Below, piece after piece: positions 8,291 through 15,864 of a stretch of DNA of 64,000 nucleotides. Both the position numbers and the translations under genes were made by a program. The first letter of the stretch is position 1. Each line of letters opens with the position of its first letter. Below the pieces are notes generated by a model. It searched no databases. It worked only from the letters and a program-made list of their open reading frames with translations, and was not told the DNA's origin. Origin of the DNA: Candidatus Methanomethylophilaceae archaeon (GTDB lineage Archaea; Thermoplasmatota; Thermoplasmata; Methanomassiliicoccales; Methanomethylophilaceae); NCBI GenBank assembly GCA_017524805.1, contig JAFXUX010000027.1:1-64000 (forward strand), given 5' to 3'.

Positions 8291-9019
8291 ATGCCTGAAA
8301 TCCGCATAGTCGTCGTCGGAGCGAAATTCGAGGGCAACGTAGGCGCCATAGCGAGGTCCATGGCGAACTTCGATGTCAAAGAGCTGTATCTCGTGAATCC
8401 CTGCGAACTCGGGGACGACGCCTATCGCAGATCCAAGCATGGGTCCCAGATCCTCGATGACGTCCACATCGTCACCGGATTCGAGGATGCCGTCAAAGAT
8501 TGCTTCCTGGTCGTGGGAACCAGCGGAATCACCACGAAAGGCGACAGGAACTACACGCGCGTCCCGGTTCCGGTGCGCGAGTTCGCGGAGCAATGCAGAG
8601 GCTACCCAGAGAAAATAGCCATAGTGTTCGGAAGAGAGGATATCGGCCTTCTTCAGGAGGAGCTCAACCTGTGCGATGTCCTCATAACGATACCGGCCGG
8701 AGAGGAATATCCCATCCTCAACCTTTCCCATGCGGCCAACATCGTGATGTACGAGATGTTCCAGGCGGAGCACACCAACAGGAGGGCGGAGCCAGCGGAC
8801 AGGGACGAGAAAGAACGCATGTTCGGATTCTTCTCGGACCTCATGGATGCCATTGATTACCCCCTCACAAGAAGGGAGATGACGCGCGTCATGTTCAGAA
8901 GGATGATGGGGCGCGCCATACCGACGAAATACGAATACAACACGATCATGGGCGTCTTCGGCGACGCATCGAAAATAATCAGGCACGGAAAGCCGTGGGA
9001 GAAGAAAGGGAAGGAGTGA
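8291..9019 (+). CDS. TrmJ/TrmH-family RNA 2'-O-methyltransferase
   Basis: A 242-residue SPOUT methyltransferase. Motifs: IRIVVVGAKFEGNVGAIARSM (motif 1 with NxGAIAR), IAIVFGREDIGLLQEEL (motif 2) and YPILNLSHAANIVMYEM (motif 3, forming the trefoil-knot SAM site). The arrangement fits archaeal TrmJ, which methylates the ribose of tRNA position 32, with a C-terminal helical extension. The last 41 nt overlap the 3' end of the convergent GNAT gene. Confidence 0.88.
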   Translation: MPEIRIVVVGAKFEGNVGAIARSMANFDVKELYLVNPCELGDDAYRRSKHGSQILDDVHIVTGFEDAVKDCFLVVGTSGITTKGDRNYTRVPVPVREFAEQCRGYPEKIAIVFGREDIGLLQEELNLCDVLITIPAGEEYPILNLSHAANIVMYEMFQAEHTNRRAEPADRDEKERMFGFFSDLMDAIDYPLTRREMTRVMFRRMMGRAIPTKYEYNTIMGVFGDASKIIRHGKPWEKKGKE

Positions 9020-9620
9020 ACTGCCCTTTCTTGCCCGTGCCCGATAACGATTCGGCAGAGCCGGGGCGGTATCGCAGATCCTTGCCCATTACCGAAAGAT
9101 AATCGGGGCGACGAGTGCCTTTCTCCGGTATGCGGCGTATCTCTGAGAAGCCATACTTCTTGTAGAAAGCTATGGCGCGCCCGTTGTAATGGTTGACCAC
9201 CAGCTCCGCTTTGGAGCACCCCTCATTCATGCCGGATTCCAGGATGCGGTCCATGGCCCAAGAGCCGAGCCCCAGCCCGCGGAAATCCTGGAAAAGATAC
9301 AGTTTGCTTATGGTTAGAACCTCATCGCCCACTTTGTATGACAGATATCCGGCCCTTTCGCCCCCATAAACGATATAGAAAAACCTGTACCCCCGGGAGA
9401 TCAGGTCCCTGACGGCATCCGGGCCCATCCAATCCGGATAGAACTCGTCCACGCGCTTCTTCCCCCCTTCGACCAAGGGCGCATATGTCTCGACCCACAC
9501 GGGATATGCGAAACGCGAGAGCTCCTCCGCCCCATCCGGTCCGATCGGCTCGAGCGATGCTTCCATGAAATGCCTAACGGCAGGCGCCGTATATCGAATG
9601 TACGCTCCCGTCAGCTCCAA
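8979..9620 (-). CDS. GNAT-family N-acetyltransferase
   Basis: A 213-residue protein with the acetyl-CoA-binding motif of GNAT enzymes (LYLFQDFRGLGLGSWAMD, i.e. R-G-x-G-x-G) and the following NHYNGRAIAFYKKYGF. The substrate is unknown. Residues after about 180 look like an unstructured tail that overlaps the TrmJ 3' end. Its ATG lies inside the end of the FtsZ-like gene (10-nt overlap), so the two are probably co-expressed. Confidence 0.8.
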   Translation of the reverse strand: MELTGAYIRYTAPAVRHFMEASLEPIGPDGAEELSRFAYPVWVETYAPLVEGGKKRVDEFYPDWMGPDAVRDLISRGYRFFYIVYGGERAGYLSYKVGDEVLTISKLYLFQDFRGLGLGSWAMDRILESGMNEGCSKAELVVNHYNGRAIAFYKKYGFSEIRRIPEKGTRRPDYLSVMGKDLRYRPGSAESLSGTGKKGQFTPSLSSPTAFRA

Positions 9621-10480
9621 ACCGAGAAGAACACCACAATTTTGGTGTCTTCCCTGTCGTTTCTGCGCACTATGTCCGGGACGACTCCGGTCATGGCGGC
9701 AACCTTATCGTAAATCGCGTCGGATTCGGCCTCCCCCAGCTTCGAGCTGACCGCCACGACTATTCTGCCGACCGGATCGACCACCGCCGGAATGGAAGAA
9801 TCGACGGCCTTCTCTATCGCGATTATGGGGTTCAGCTCCGAGACATAGGCGAAGGTGTAGATCTTATCGAAAAACGTGGAATAAAAAGGACCTGAAAGCA
9901 TATCGGCGATGCATTTCACCGTGAATATGATGGAATGGGAGATCATCTTCAGTATGCTCGGAGCCTTTGCGTCGGGGCACATCCTTATGATGGCGTCCCC
10001 GTCGAGAAGATACATGCGATCGGAGCTGTCAGAAATCTTGCCCAAAACCTTCTGGGCCCTGCCCCTTCTCTCCGATTCGAAGGACATCGGCAATCCGATG
10101 ACCGAAATCGTCCTGCACCCGCATTCCTTGGCGCAATCCAGGATCACCGGCACCATCCCCGTTCCCGTCCCGCCTCCCAGCATGGAGAACACGATCGCCG
10201 AGCGATAGCCTTTGAGCGCCTCTTTGATCGCGTCCATGTTCTCGAAAGCAATGGAGAACGCCAGATCCGCGTCGCCGCGGCAGCCTTCCATGCCCGGGTG
10301 CCCCACCGGCACGCCGCTGGATCCGTCGGAATTTATGAGGAGCACCGAGTACTCCAGCACGGATTCCGACTCCGCGAAAATACGGCATCCGGCGCCTCCG
10401 CAGGCTACTATCAGAACGTCGCGCAGACCGATCCCTCCGGATAAAACGCTGGCGGCACGGTCTGCATAACGGATAAGGCA
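9611..10480 (-). CDS. Short, divergent tubulin/FtsZ-superfamily protein, start uncertain
   Basis: About 280 residues with two nucleotide-binding signatures of the FtsZ/tubulin fold: VLIVACGGAGCRIF (T1 loop) and MLGGGTGTGMVPVI (the GGGTGTG T4 loop). GHPGMEGCRGDADLAFS between them corresponds to the T3 region. The C-terminal part is shorter than in canonical FtsZ (about 380 residues) and I see no NxDFxD-like T7 motif, so GTP hydrolysis and polymerisation are uncertain. The frame is open upstream to a TAA near 10522, yet contains no ATG, GTG or TTG before the T1 loop. A GTG at 10360 would delete that loop, and the ATG at 10482 is out of frame. Either an unusual start or a small indel is involved. 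Confidence 0.7.
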   Translation of the reverse strand, partial: CLIRYADRAASVLSGGIGLRDVLIVACGGAGCRIFAESESVLEYSVLLINSDGSSGVPVGHPGMEGCRGDADLAFSIAFENMDAIKEALKGYRSAIVFSMLGGGTGTGMVPVILDCAKECGCRTISVIGLPMSFESERRGRAQKVLGKISDSSDRMYLLDGDAIIRMCPDAKAPSILKMISHSIIFTVKCIADMLSGPFYSTFFDKIYTFAYVSELNPIIAIEKAVDSSIPAVVDPVGRIVVAVSSKLGEAESDAIYDKVAAMTGVVPDIVRRNDREDTKIVVFFSVWS

Positions 10481-10482
10481 TG

Positions 10483-10506
10483 AAAATCTGCCCGAATATG
10501 GGCAGA
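10483..10506 (-). terminator. Intrinsic-type terminator after rpl12
   Basis: On the minus strand TCTGCCC and GGGCAGA pair across a 6-nt loop and are followed by TTTT. It ends the rpl1-rpl10-rpl12 transcript and sits directly before the FtsZ-like gene. Confidence 0.6.
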
Positions 10507-10534
10507 AAGGGTAAAAGGTTTATGGATGTGAAAC

Positions 10535-10855
10535 TCAGAATCCGAACAGTGCGCCAAGGCCAGCTGCCGCGTCCTCTTCGCTCACAGTCTCCTCTTCGGG
10601 CTCGTCGGCGGCTGCTGCTGCGGGTGCGGCGGCTGCTGCTCCGGCGGCGGGGGCGGCGGCACCGGCTGCGGGCGCGGCGAAGGCTGCGCTTGCGATAGCC
10701 TCTTTGATGTCGACTCCCTCGAGAGATGCAACGAGAGCTTTGATCTTGGCTGCGTCGGCTTCGACTCCGGCGGCAGTGAGGATTGCTTTGATGGCATCCT
10801 CGGTGATGTCCTTGCCGGCAGAGTAAAGCACCATTGCGCTGTAAATGTACTCCAT
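10535..10855 (-). CDS. rpl12: Ribosomal protein P1/L12 (archaeal stalk)
   Basis: A 106-residue acidic stalk protein. The N-terminal helical dimerisation domain [20 protein letters not shown] is followed by an alanine-rich hinge (about residues 60-85) and the conserved acidic tail ending GLGALFGF, which contacts translation GTPases. A strong Shine-Dalgarno (AAGGAG) precedes the ATG. Last gene of the rpl1-rpl10-rpl12 operon. Confidence 0.96.
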   Translation of the reverse strand: MEYIYSAMVLYSAGKDITEDAIKAILTAAGVEADAAKIKALVASLEGVDIKEAIASAAFAAPAAGAAAPAAGAAAAAPAAAAADEPEEETVSEEDAAAGLGALFGF

Positions 10856-10869
10856 TTATCTCAACTCCT

Positions 10870-11880
10870 TTACAGATCGAACAATGCACCGAGTCCTGCA
10901 GCGGCTTCTTCCTCGCTGACCTCGGTGTCGTCTTCTTCTGCGCTCTCGGCGGGTGCGGAGGCTGCGGACTCGACGGGTGCGGCAGGAGCCGCTGCTGCAG
11001 CAGAGCTTGCCCTCGCTGCGATGGCGTCGTTAGTGTATCCGCATGTTGCGGCCAAGGCGAGCATCTGAGCGTCTGCCTTTGCCAAGAGCTTGTCGATGTT
11101 TTCTTTGGTGGGTATCGCGGCCTCGAGAGAAAGTCCGATGCTCTCTCTGTACGCCTTTGCGATGAGCGGCACGATAGTGTCCTTCGTGGGGAACGCGATC
11201 GATACGCCGAGCGCAAGCGCGTCGTGAGCGGCCGTAGCGAACATGTTGGAATAGTAGTCTTCGGGTATGTCCAGGACGTCCCTCTTGTAGATGACCCCAT
11301 CTTCGTAGGCGGCCCTGAGGTCCATACCTACGACCATGGGAAGGATCTCCAGTTTGGGGAGCATCGCGGCGATGGGGCCGGATATGGGCTCTCCCTCTTT
11401 GACGAGAGTCGTGTCCTTCCTGACTGCTATCTTTCCTGCCTCAACAGCGGCAGGTATGCCTATTTTCTGAAGTTCACCGATAATCGGGCCAGGTCCGAAG
11501 GGAGTCGGTCCTTTGTGTACAACGATATCGTAGGGTGCGAGCTGCCCCTCCTTTGCGGGAGCGGCGGTCTTGGTCGACTCGAGCTTTTTGAAGAGCTTGA
11601 ACGAATCGATGTCGGTAGTGACAATCGCACACTGACCGTGGACAGCTTCCTTGAGCTTTTCGATGCCGGGCTTCTCCTTTGCCATCTCGTCGAGAGCAAG
11701 GAACATGAGTTTGTCCTTGGTCATCTTGACTTTGGCGTGGTTTCTGAGTCCGGCCCTCATGGCTTGGATCTGCTGTCCGGGAATACCCTCCATGTCGACG
11801 ACAGCGACGACGGGGTACTCGCGCATATCCTGTACCAGCTCGCTTACCATGTCCTTCTTCCAAGTTGCGACGTGTGCCAT
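10870..11880 (-). CDS. rpl10: Ribosomal protein P0/L10
   Basis: A 336-residue archaeal P0. The N-terminal rRNA-binding domain includes VVAVVDMEGIPGQQIQ and GPTPFGPGPIIGELQ. C-terminal helices for L12 dimers follow, then an Ala-rich hinge and the same acidic tail as L12, ending [14 protein letters not shown]. It anchors L12 dimers on the large subunit. Fourteen nt separate it from rpl12 and twelve from rpl1. Confidence 0.96.
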   Translation of the reverse strand: MAHVATWKKDMVSELVQDMREYPVVAVVDMEGIPGQQIQAMRAGLRNHAKVKMTKDKLMFLALDEMAKEKPGIEKLKEAVHGQCAIVTTDIDSFKLFKKLESTKTAAPAKEGQLAPYDIVVHKGPTPFGPGPIIGELQKIGIPAAVEAGKIAVRKDTTLVKEGEPISGPIAAMLPKLEILPMVVGMDLRAAYEDGVIYKRDVLDIPEDYYSNMFATAAHDALALGVSIAFPTKDTIVPLIAKAYRESIGLSLEAAIPTKENIDKLLAKADAQMLALAATCGYTNDAIAARASSAAAAAPAAPVESAASAPAESAEEDDTEVSEEEAAAGLGALFDL

Positions 11881-11892
11881 CTTTGAGCCTCC

Positions 11893-12534
11893 TTACAAAG
11901 CGATCTTCTCCGATGGACCCATCGTGGTCTTGACATAAGCGGAAGCGATGTTGTGCTTTCCCTTCTCGAGGTGGGCTTCGACACGCTTGAGGATGAGATC
12001 GACGTTGTCCGCGATCTCTTCCGCGCTCATGTTGACCGTTCCGACGGGTGCGTGGAAGGTCTTCCTGTCTTTCGTCCTGATGGTCACAGACTTGCGGAGA
12101 CCTTCGATCATCGGGGCGGGATCTGCTCCCGGAGCGATGGGCTTAGGCATCTTTCCGCGGGGACCGAGAACGGTACCGAGCCTCTTACCTACGACAGCCA
12201 TCAAAGGCGCTTCGGCGATGAAGTAGTCGGTTTCGTTGGCGATCCTCTTGGCCTGTTTCTTGTCGCCCGCGATCTCCCCGAGCTCTTCGGGGGTGATGAC
12301 GCGGTCAGCCACGTCCTTGGCTTTCAAGGCAAGTTCGCCACCACCAATCACGCAGATCTTGACCGGCTTCCCGCGTCCGTTCGGGAGGATGATATCCTCG
12401 GTGATACGGTTCTTCGGGATAGTCAGGTCAACATCAACGAGATTGATAGCCAACTCAACCGTTTCAGTAAAATTGCGCTTCTTCGCACTGTCCAGTGCTT
12501 TCTGCACAGCCATTACGGTTGGTTTTTCTGCCAA
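11893..12534 (-). CDS. rpl1: Ribosomal protein L1
   Basis: A 213-residue L1 with the conserved region TVLGPRGKMPKPI (contacting the 23S L1 stalk) and NFTETVELAINLVDVDL. The start is TTG at 12534 with a strong GAGGAGG about 8 nt upstream; a later ATG would truncate the conserved N-terminus. L1 is also an mRNA-binding repressor in bacteria and archaea, and a probable target site lies in its own leader. Confidence 0.95.
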   Translation of the reverse strand: MAEKPTVMAVQKALDSAKKRNFTETVELAINLVDVDLTIPKNRITEDIILPNGRGKPVKICVIGGGELALKAKDVADRVITPEELGEIAGDKKQAKRIANETDYFIAEAPLMAVVGKRLGTVLGPRGKMPKPIAPGADPAPMIEGLRKSVTIRTKDRKTFHAPVGTVNMSAEEIADNVDLILKRVEAHLEKGKHNIASAYVKTTMGPSEKIAL

Positions 12535-12540
12535 TACAAT

Positions 12541-12585
12541 TCCTCCTCGTAGTGCAAACGAGCTTTTGGGCTCTCCTACAAGCAG
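12541..12585 (-). promoter_or_regulatory. Probable L1 autoregulatory mRNA hairpin in the rpl1 leader
   Basis: Read on the minus strand, TGTAG pairs with CTACG around an asymmetric loop containing GGAGAGCC on one side and GCACTACGAGG on the other, with an inner GAG/CTC stem. This resembles the L1-binding element of 23S rRNA and methanogen L1 mRNAs (a GGGAGA-like strand facing a CACUAUGAGG-like strand). It overlaps the ribosome binding site of rpl1, as expected for translational repression. Confidence 0.6.
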
Positions 12586-12599
12586 TCGGCCTTAGACAT

Positions 12600-12616
12600 G
12601 GGTTATATTTAAAACT
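12600..12616 (-). promoter_or_regulatory. Promoter of rpl1-rpl10-rpl12
   Basis: TTTAAATATAAC on the minus strand forms a clear TATA box. Transcription would start near 12580, just including the L1-like hairpin. Confidence 0.6.
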
Positions 12617-12688
12617 ACCCAATGAACCCATAAAAAGCGATTCTATTCGCGCGCAAGGAAAGGATGCCGCGCTTATAGTTAAAAACTG

Positions 12689-12709
12689 AAAAAGGGGGCC
12701 TGAGCCCCG
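12689..12709 (-). terminator. Terminator after rpl11
   Basis: On the minus strand GGGGC-TCAG-GCCCC is followed by TTTTT. It separates the secE-spt5-rpl11 transcript from the rpl1 operon. Confidence 0.65.
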
Positions 12710-12716
12710 GTTTCTC

Positions 12717-13187
12717 TCAGAACTTGTCGTCATACTCGCCGGCTTTGACGGCGGCGGTGAAGTCCTTGGGGTTCTTTCCGTCGATGGTGACTCCGACGGA
12801 AACGCAATTGCCCGCGACCTCGAGGACCCTTGCCTTGAGATCGGCTCCGAGGAGGTCGTCCTGCTTCATGTCGGCGATCTTCTTCGCCTGATCGAGAGTG
12901 AGGTTTCCGACCTTCTCAGTCCTTGCGTTGTGGGCCCCGGAAGATACTCCGAGCTCTCCCTTGATCAGGGCGGACATCGGAGGGGTTCCGACTTTGATGT
13001 CGAAAGTTTTGTCGCTGTTGATGAGCACCTTTACAGGAACCTTCATCCCGGCGAAAGCTTTCGTCTTCTCATTGATCTTAGCGATGACCTGCCCGATGTT
13101 CACGCCTTTAGGGCCCAGGGCGGGACCGAGAGGCGGGCCTGCGGTGGCCTTGCCTCCATCAACCATTGCCTCAACAGTATCTACCAT
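12717..13187 (-). CDS. rpl11: Ribosomal protein L11
   Basis: A 156-residue L11. N-terminal GKATAGPPLGPALGPKGVNI is the proline/glycine signature of the factor-binding domain, and the C-terminal domain (LTLDQAKKIADMKQDDL) binds the 23S GTPase centre. An AAGGAG site lies upstream of ATG 13187. It follows spt5 by 14 nt, the classic archaeal secE-spt5-L11 order. Confidence 0.96.
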   Translation of the reverse strand: MVDTVEAMVDGGKATAGPPLGPALGPKGVNIGQVIAKINEKTKAFAGMKVPVKVLINSDKTFDIKVGTPPMSALIKGELGVSSGAHNARTEKVGNLTLDQAKKIADMKQDDLLGADLKARVLEVAGNCVSVGVTIDGKNPKDFTAAVKAGEYDDKF

Positions 13188-13201
13188 TGCTCATATCTCC
13201 T

Positions 13202-14116
13202 TTAGTGATTCTGACTTTCGATGACCCTAACGCTGTCCGCTTTGACGGTGATGGGTATCGGGACCATGGCTTCGATGAGCTCAACAGTGATCTCCTCTTT
13301 GTCCTGGTCAATCTTCTGGACCCTTGCCTTCTCACCCTTGAAGGGTCCGCTGACGAGTTCGACGATGTCTCCCTCTGAAATGCCGATGACAGGGGACGCG
13401 GGGGTGAGGTACGGCTCGATGTCCTCTATCGACGTTTCTCCTTCGATGAATTTCCTGGCTTTTTTGATTTCCTTGGTCTTCTCGAGGAGACGTTCCGTGT
13501 TCATGCCTTCGACGAACACATATCCTCTGAGTCCCTGGGGGCTCAGAATCGCATAGATGTCCTTCTCACCGAGATGGGCTTTGGCGTTGAGGGTGTCCGC
13601 AACGCTCTTCTCCTGGTCTATCTGGGTCTTCAGGATCATTATGGACTGTTTTGCGACGGCTTCGAAATCCATCGAATCCGCGCTGGCGGAAGATTTGGCT
13701 TTTATCTCGATCCTCACGGAATCGCCATATCTCACTCCGCTGGGGCACTCGGCGCTCAGATAGAACCTCTTGGGATTGTCTACCGAGATCTGGGCCTCGC
13801 CGGTCACCGCGCTGTTCCATATCTCCGCGGAACCGTCGCTGAGCGAAACCTCCCATTCGGGGGCATCGTCACGTCCGTAAACGACTGAGAACGTAAGGGC
13901 CGTAGGCGACGTCTTGGGAGAGGCTACGAACTCCCAATTGACGATGCTTCCGGCGGACACTTTCTTGACGCGCTCATCTTCGGTGGAGAATATGCCGCCG
14001 ATAGGTGCGGGGGCTTCGGACGCCTCCTCGCTGGACTTGAACTCCTCTTCGAGATCCTCAAAATCCTCGTCGAAGTCCATGTCGTCTTTTGAATCGCCGG
14101 AAACGATCTTGCTCAA
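13202..14116 (-). CDS. spt5: Transcription elongation factor Spt5 with an extra N-terminal domain
   Basis: The last half (about residues 155-304) is a normal archaeal Spt5: NGN domain (IYAILSPQGLRGYVFVEG, HxxxRKFIEGE-like segment) and KOW domain (EGDIVELVSGPFKGEKARV). It binds RNA polymerase with Spt4 to aid processivity. The first half is unusual: an acidic low-complexity stretch (residues 11-35) then a roughly 100-residue beta-rich region (WEFVASPKTSPTALTF, RFYLSAECPSGVRYGD). Typical archaeal Spt5 is about 150 residues, so this is twice the usual length. The frame is continuous and the ATG lies 13 nt after secE. Confidence 0.92.
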   Translation of the reverse strand: MSKIVSGDSKDDMDFDEDFEDLEEEFKSSEEASEAPAPIGGIFSTEDERVKKVSAGSIVNWEFVASPKTSPTALTFSVVYGRDDAPEWEVSLSDGSAEIWNSAVTGEAQISVDNPKRFYLSAECPSGVRYGDSVRIEIKAKSSASADSMDFEAVAKQSIMILKTQIDQEKSVADTLNAKAHLGEKDIYAILSPQGLRGYVFVEGMNTERLLEKTKEIKKARKFIEGETSIEDIEPYLTPASPVIGISEGDIVELVSGPFKGEKARVQKIDQDKEEITVELIEAMVPIPITVKADSVRVIESQNH

Positions 14117-14129
14117 TGCTATGCCTCCA

Positions 14130-14354
14130 TCAGAAGTACTTAGGCAGATACGTCATAAGCCACCAGATGGCGAACCCAAGGGCACCAATCAGTATGATAC
14201 CCAATGCGGTGATCATCATAGTTTTTTTATGCTCTTCCCTGGTCGGAGTATGGGCGGTCTTGAGGATCTTCCCATACTTCCCCTTTCCGAAGCCACGCGC
14301 TTTCGATTCCATCTCTTCGGAAAAAGCCTGCACTGCCGAGTTATCTTCAGCCAT
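14130..14354 (-). CDS. secE: Protein translocase SecE/Sec61-gamma subunit
   Basis: A 74-residue protein with a cytoplasmic amphipathic N-terminus (TPTREEHKKT, the usual SecE 'P...E' linker) and a single C-terminal membrane helix (ITALGIILIGALGFAIWWLM). It clamps SecY in the translocon. First gene of the secE-spt5-rpl11 operon. Confidence 0.92.
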   Translation of the reverse strand: MAEDNSAVQAFSEEMESKARGFGKGKYGKILKTAHTPTREEHKKTMMITALGIILIGALGFAIWWLMTYLPKYF

Positions 14355-14707
14355 GTTACCGTTCTCCAGCCGCCGGCCGTCGGCAGCCCTTATCCGTTTT
14401 TCGTTACCACTGGGGCAACCTCAAACGGGAATGTCCGTTAATCGTGTCCTTCTCTTAAAAGTTTCGTAGGTAGCTTTACAGAAACGGCATCAAAATCCGT
14501 TTTGAACGGTGTATCAGACGATATCACCGGCGACTGAGTCAGACTCCCGTGCCGCATGCTTCCTAACGTATTCTGGCTGTCGGCTGCGATTGCCTGATGC
14601 AGAATAAACACCCCGTACGCCCGGAGATAACCCTGACCCAGATGTTGGAGTCTGTGTAGATTATAAATAAGGGTTGTAAATAAGGTCTCACACAAGGGGA
14701 TACAAAT
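14355..14707. other. Divergent intergenic region between secE and a small conserved ORF
   Basis: About 350 bp without a supported gene. A minus-strand TATA-like TTTTAAG near 14454-14460 would give secE a leader of about 75 nt that includes a GC-rich self-complementary stretch (GCCGACGGCCGGCGGC, 14371-14386). A plus-strand TTATAAATAAGG near 14660-14671 serves the downstream small gene. No tRNA or known RNA was recognised in the remaining 180 bp. Confidence 0.5.
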
Positions 14708-14872
14708 ATGGAAGAAGTACTCTGCAATGTTGAACTCGTGAAAGAAAACAACGACTTTGTCGTTAAAATACAGAGCGATCTCGGCGGAATCAGGGAGTAC
14801 AGATCCGTCCAATTCGAGGAAGTCCTCGAGCAGCTCGTCCAGGATATGCAGGAAGAGTTCGAAACTTTCTGA
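14708..14872 (+). CDS. Small 54-residue protein of unknown function
   Basis: ATG 14708 to TGA 14870-14872. The protein begins MEEVLCNVELVKEN, continues FVVKIQSDLGGIREYRS and ends in an acidic helix QDMQEEFETF. GGGG lies 8 nt before the ATG and a strong TATA box lies about 40 nt further up. The UPF0147 gene starts 12 nt downstream, so both are probably one transcript. Its pattern (beta hairpins then a helix) suggests a compact folded domain, but I do not recognise it. Confidence 0.7.
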   Translation: MEEVLCNVELVKENNDFVVKIQSDLGGIREYRSVQFEEVLEQLVQDMQEEFETF

Positions 14873-14883
14873 CAGGTGGTACC

Positions 14884-15153
14884 ATGGTAGTAGCGGCATC
14901 AGACGATATGAAACACGTAACCGATTACCTTGACTATCTCGCGGAAGACACATCCATCCCGAGAAACATCAGAAAAGGCGCTTCGGACGCCAAGGCAAGG
15001 CTTCTGGACACGAAAGAGCCCATGGACATCCGCGCAACAAGCGCGATCGTCATCCTTGAGGACCTTGCCAACGACCCCAACATTCCCCTTCAGGGCAGGA
15101 CCATAATCTGGCAGGCCATCAGCCAGCTGGAAACAATGAGCCGCCAGAACTGA
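14884..15153 (+). CDS. UPF0147 family protein
   Basis: An 89-residue helical protein: LDYLAEDTSIPRNIRKGASDA and LANDPNIPLQGRTIIWQAISQLE match the archaeal UPF0147 family, with its repeated 'D.siP...R' element. Function is unknown. It forms a two-gene unit with the 54-residue ORF. Its last 35 nt overlap the C-terminal extension of the convergent guaA amidotransferase gene. Confidence 0.85.
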   Translation: MVVAASDDMKHVTDYLDYLAEDTSIPRNIRKGASDAKARLLDTKEPMDIRATSAIVILEDLANDPNIPLQGRTIIWQAISQLETMSRQN

Positions 15154-15799
15154 GCGGTAATTCCGGCCTTGGATGGCCGGATACCGCCATAAAACAAAAA
15201 GTGGGCAGAGATCGGCTCCGCCCTCGGTTTTTCCGCTCTTCTATAATTTTAAGGAAATTCCTAAAGACATCCACCCCGTATTCGGAGTCCTCGACCTCCG
15301 GGTGGAACTGAACGCCGTATATGGGACGGTCTACGGACCTCACGGCCTCGTGCGGGCACGTATCGGAGGAGGCGATGACCTCGAAGCCTTCGGGGACGAC
15401 CTTCACCTCATCGTTGTGGGATGCCCACACCTTGAATCTGTCTGGGAGCCCCCTGAAAATATCGTCGTGGGACCTCACGTCGATGGTGACCCCGCCGAAT
15501 TCCGGGACGCTTCCGGGGCCGAGTTTCCCGCCGAAATGCTCGCAGATCAGCTGCATGCCGGCGCATATCCCGAGGACCGGGAAATCGGCTCTGTCCAGGA
15601 ATTCGCCGCAGTTCCCGAGGCGCCCGCCGTCGGTGGCGACTGAAGGGGCCCCGCCGGAGAGGATTATCCCATCAGCATCGGCTATGTCTTCGAACGGCGC
15701 GGTGTTCGGGACGATCTTGGTATCGACTTTGAGATACCTGAGAACGCGCCATTCGCGGTGGGTCCACTGGCCACCGTTGTCGATCACATACACTTTCAT
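15119..15799 (-). CDS. guaAA: GMP synthase, glutamine amidotransferase subunit
   Basis: A class I amidotransferase: DNGGQWTHREWR, nucleophile elbow GICAGMQL (catalytic Cys) and FHPEVEDS (catalytic His-Glu). It supplies ammonia to the synthetase subunit encoded just upstream. The core ends near DVFRNFLKIIEERKN; about 35 further residues (ending SGGSLFPAG) extend beyond the usual 190, running into the UPF0147 gene on the other strand. The tail could follow loss of the original stop. Confidence 0.92.
   Translation of the reverse strand: MKVYVIDNGGQWTHREWRVLRYLKVDTKIVPNTAPFEDIADADGIILSGGAPSVATDGGRLGNCGEFLDRADFPVLGICAGMQLICEHFGGKLGPGSVPEFGGVTIDVRSHDDIFRGLPDRFKVWASHNDEVKVVPEGFEVIASSDTCPHEAVRSVDRPIYGVQFHPEVEDSEYGVDVFRNFLKIIEERKNRGRSRSLPTFCFMAVSGHPRPELPLSSGGSLFPAG
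15162..15182. terminator. Hairpin after UPF0147
   Basis: TTCCGGCC and GGCCGGA pair across a short loop just after the UPF0147 stop. It could end that transcript, though it lies inside the frame of the guaAA extension on the other strand. Confidence 0.4.
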
Positions 15800-15864
15800 G
15801 CCGCGCCATCGGCGAATCAGATAAAAATCTGGCGGACCGAAGGAATCTCCGGACCGCGGATGTT

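Noticed and set aside
7427-8986. Long minus-strand frame continuing past the phosphopantothenate synthetase start
   Set aside because: The upstream part is antisense to the TrmJ-like gene and the true start at 8179 has its own TATA box.
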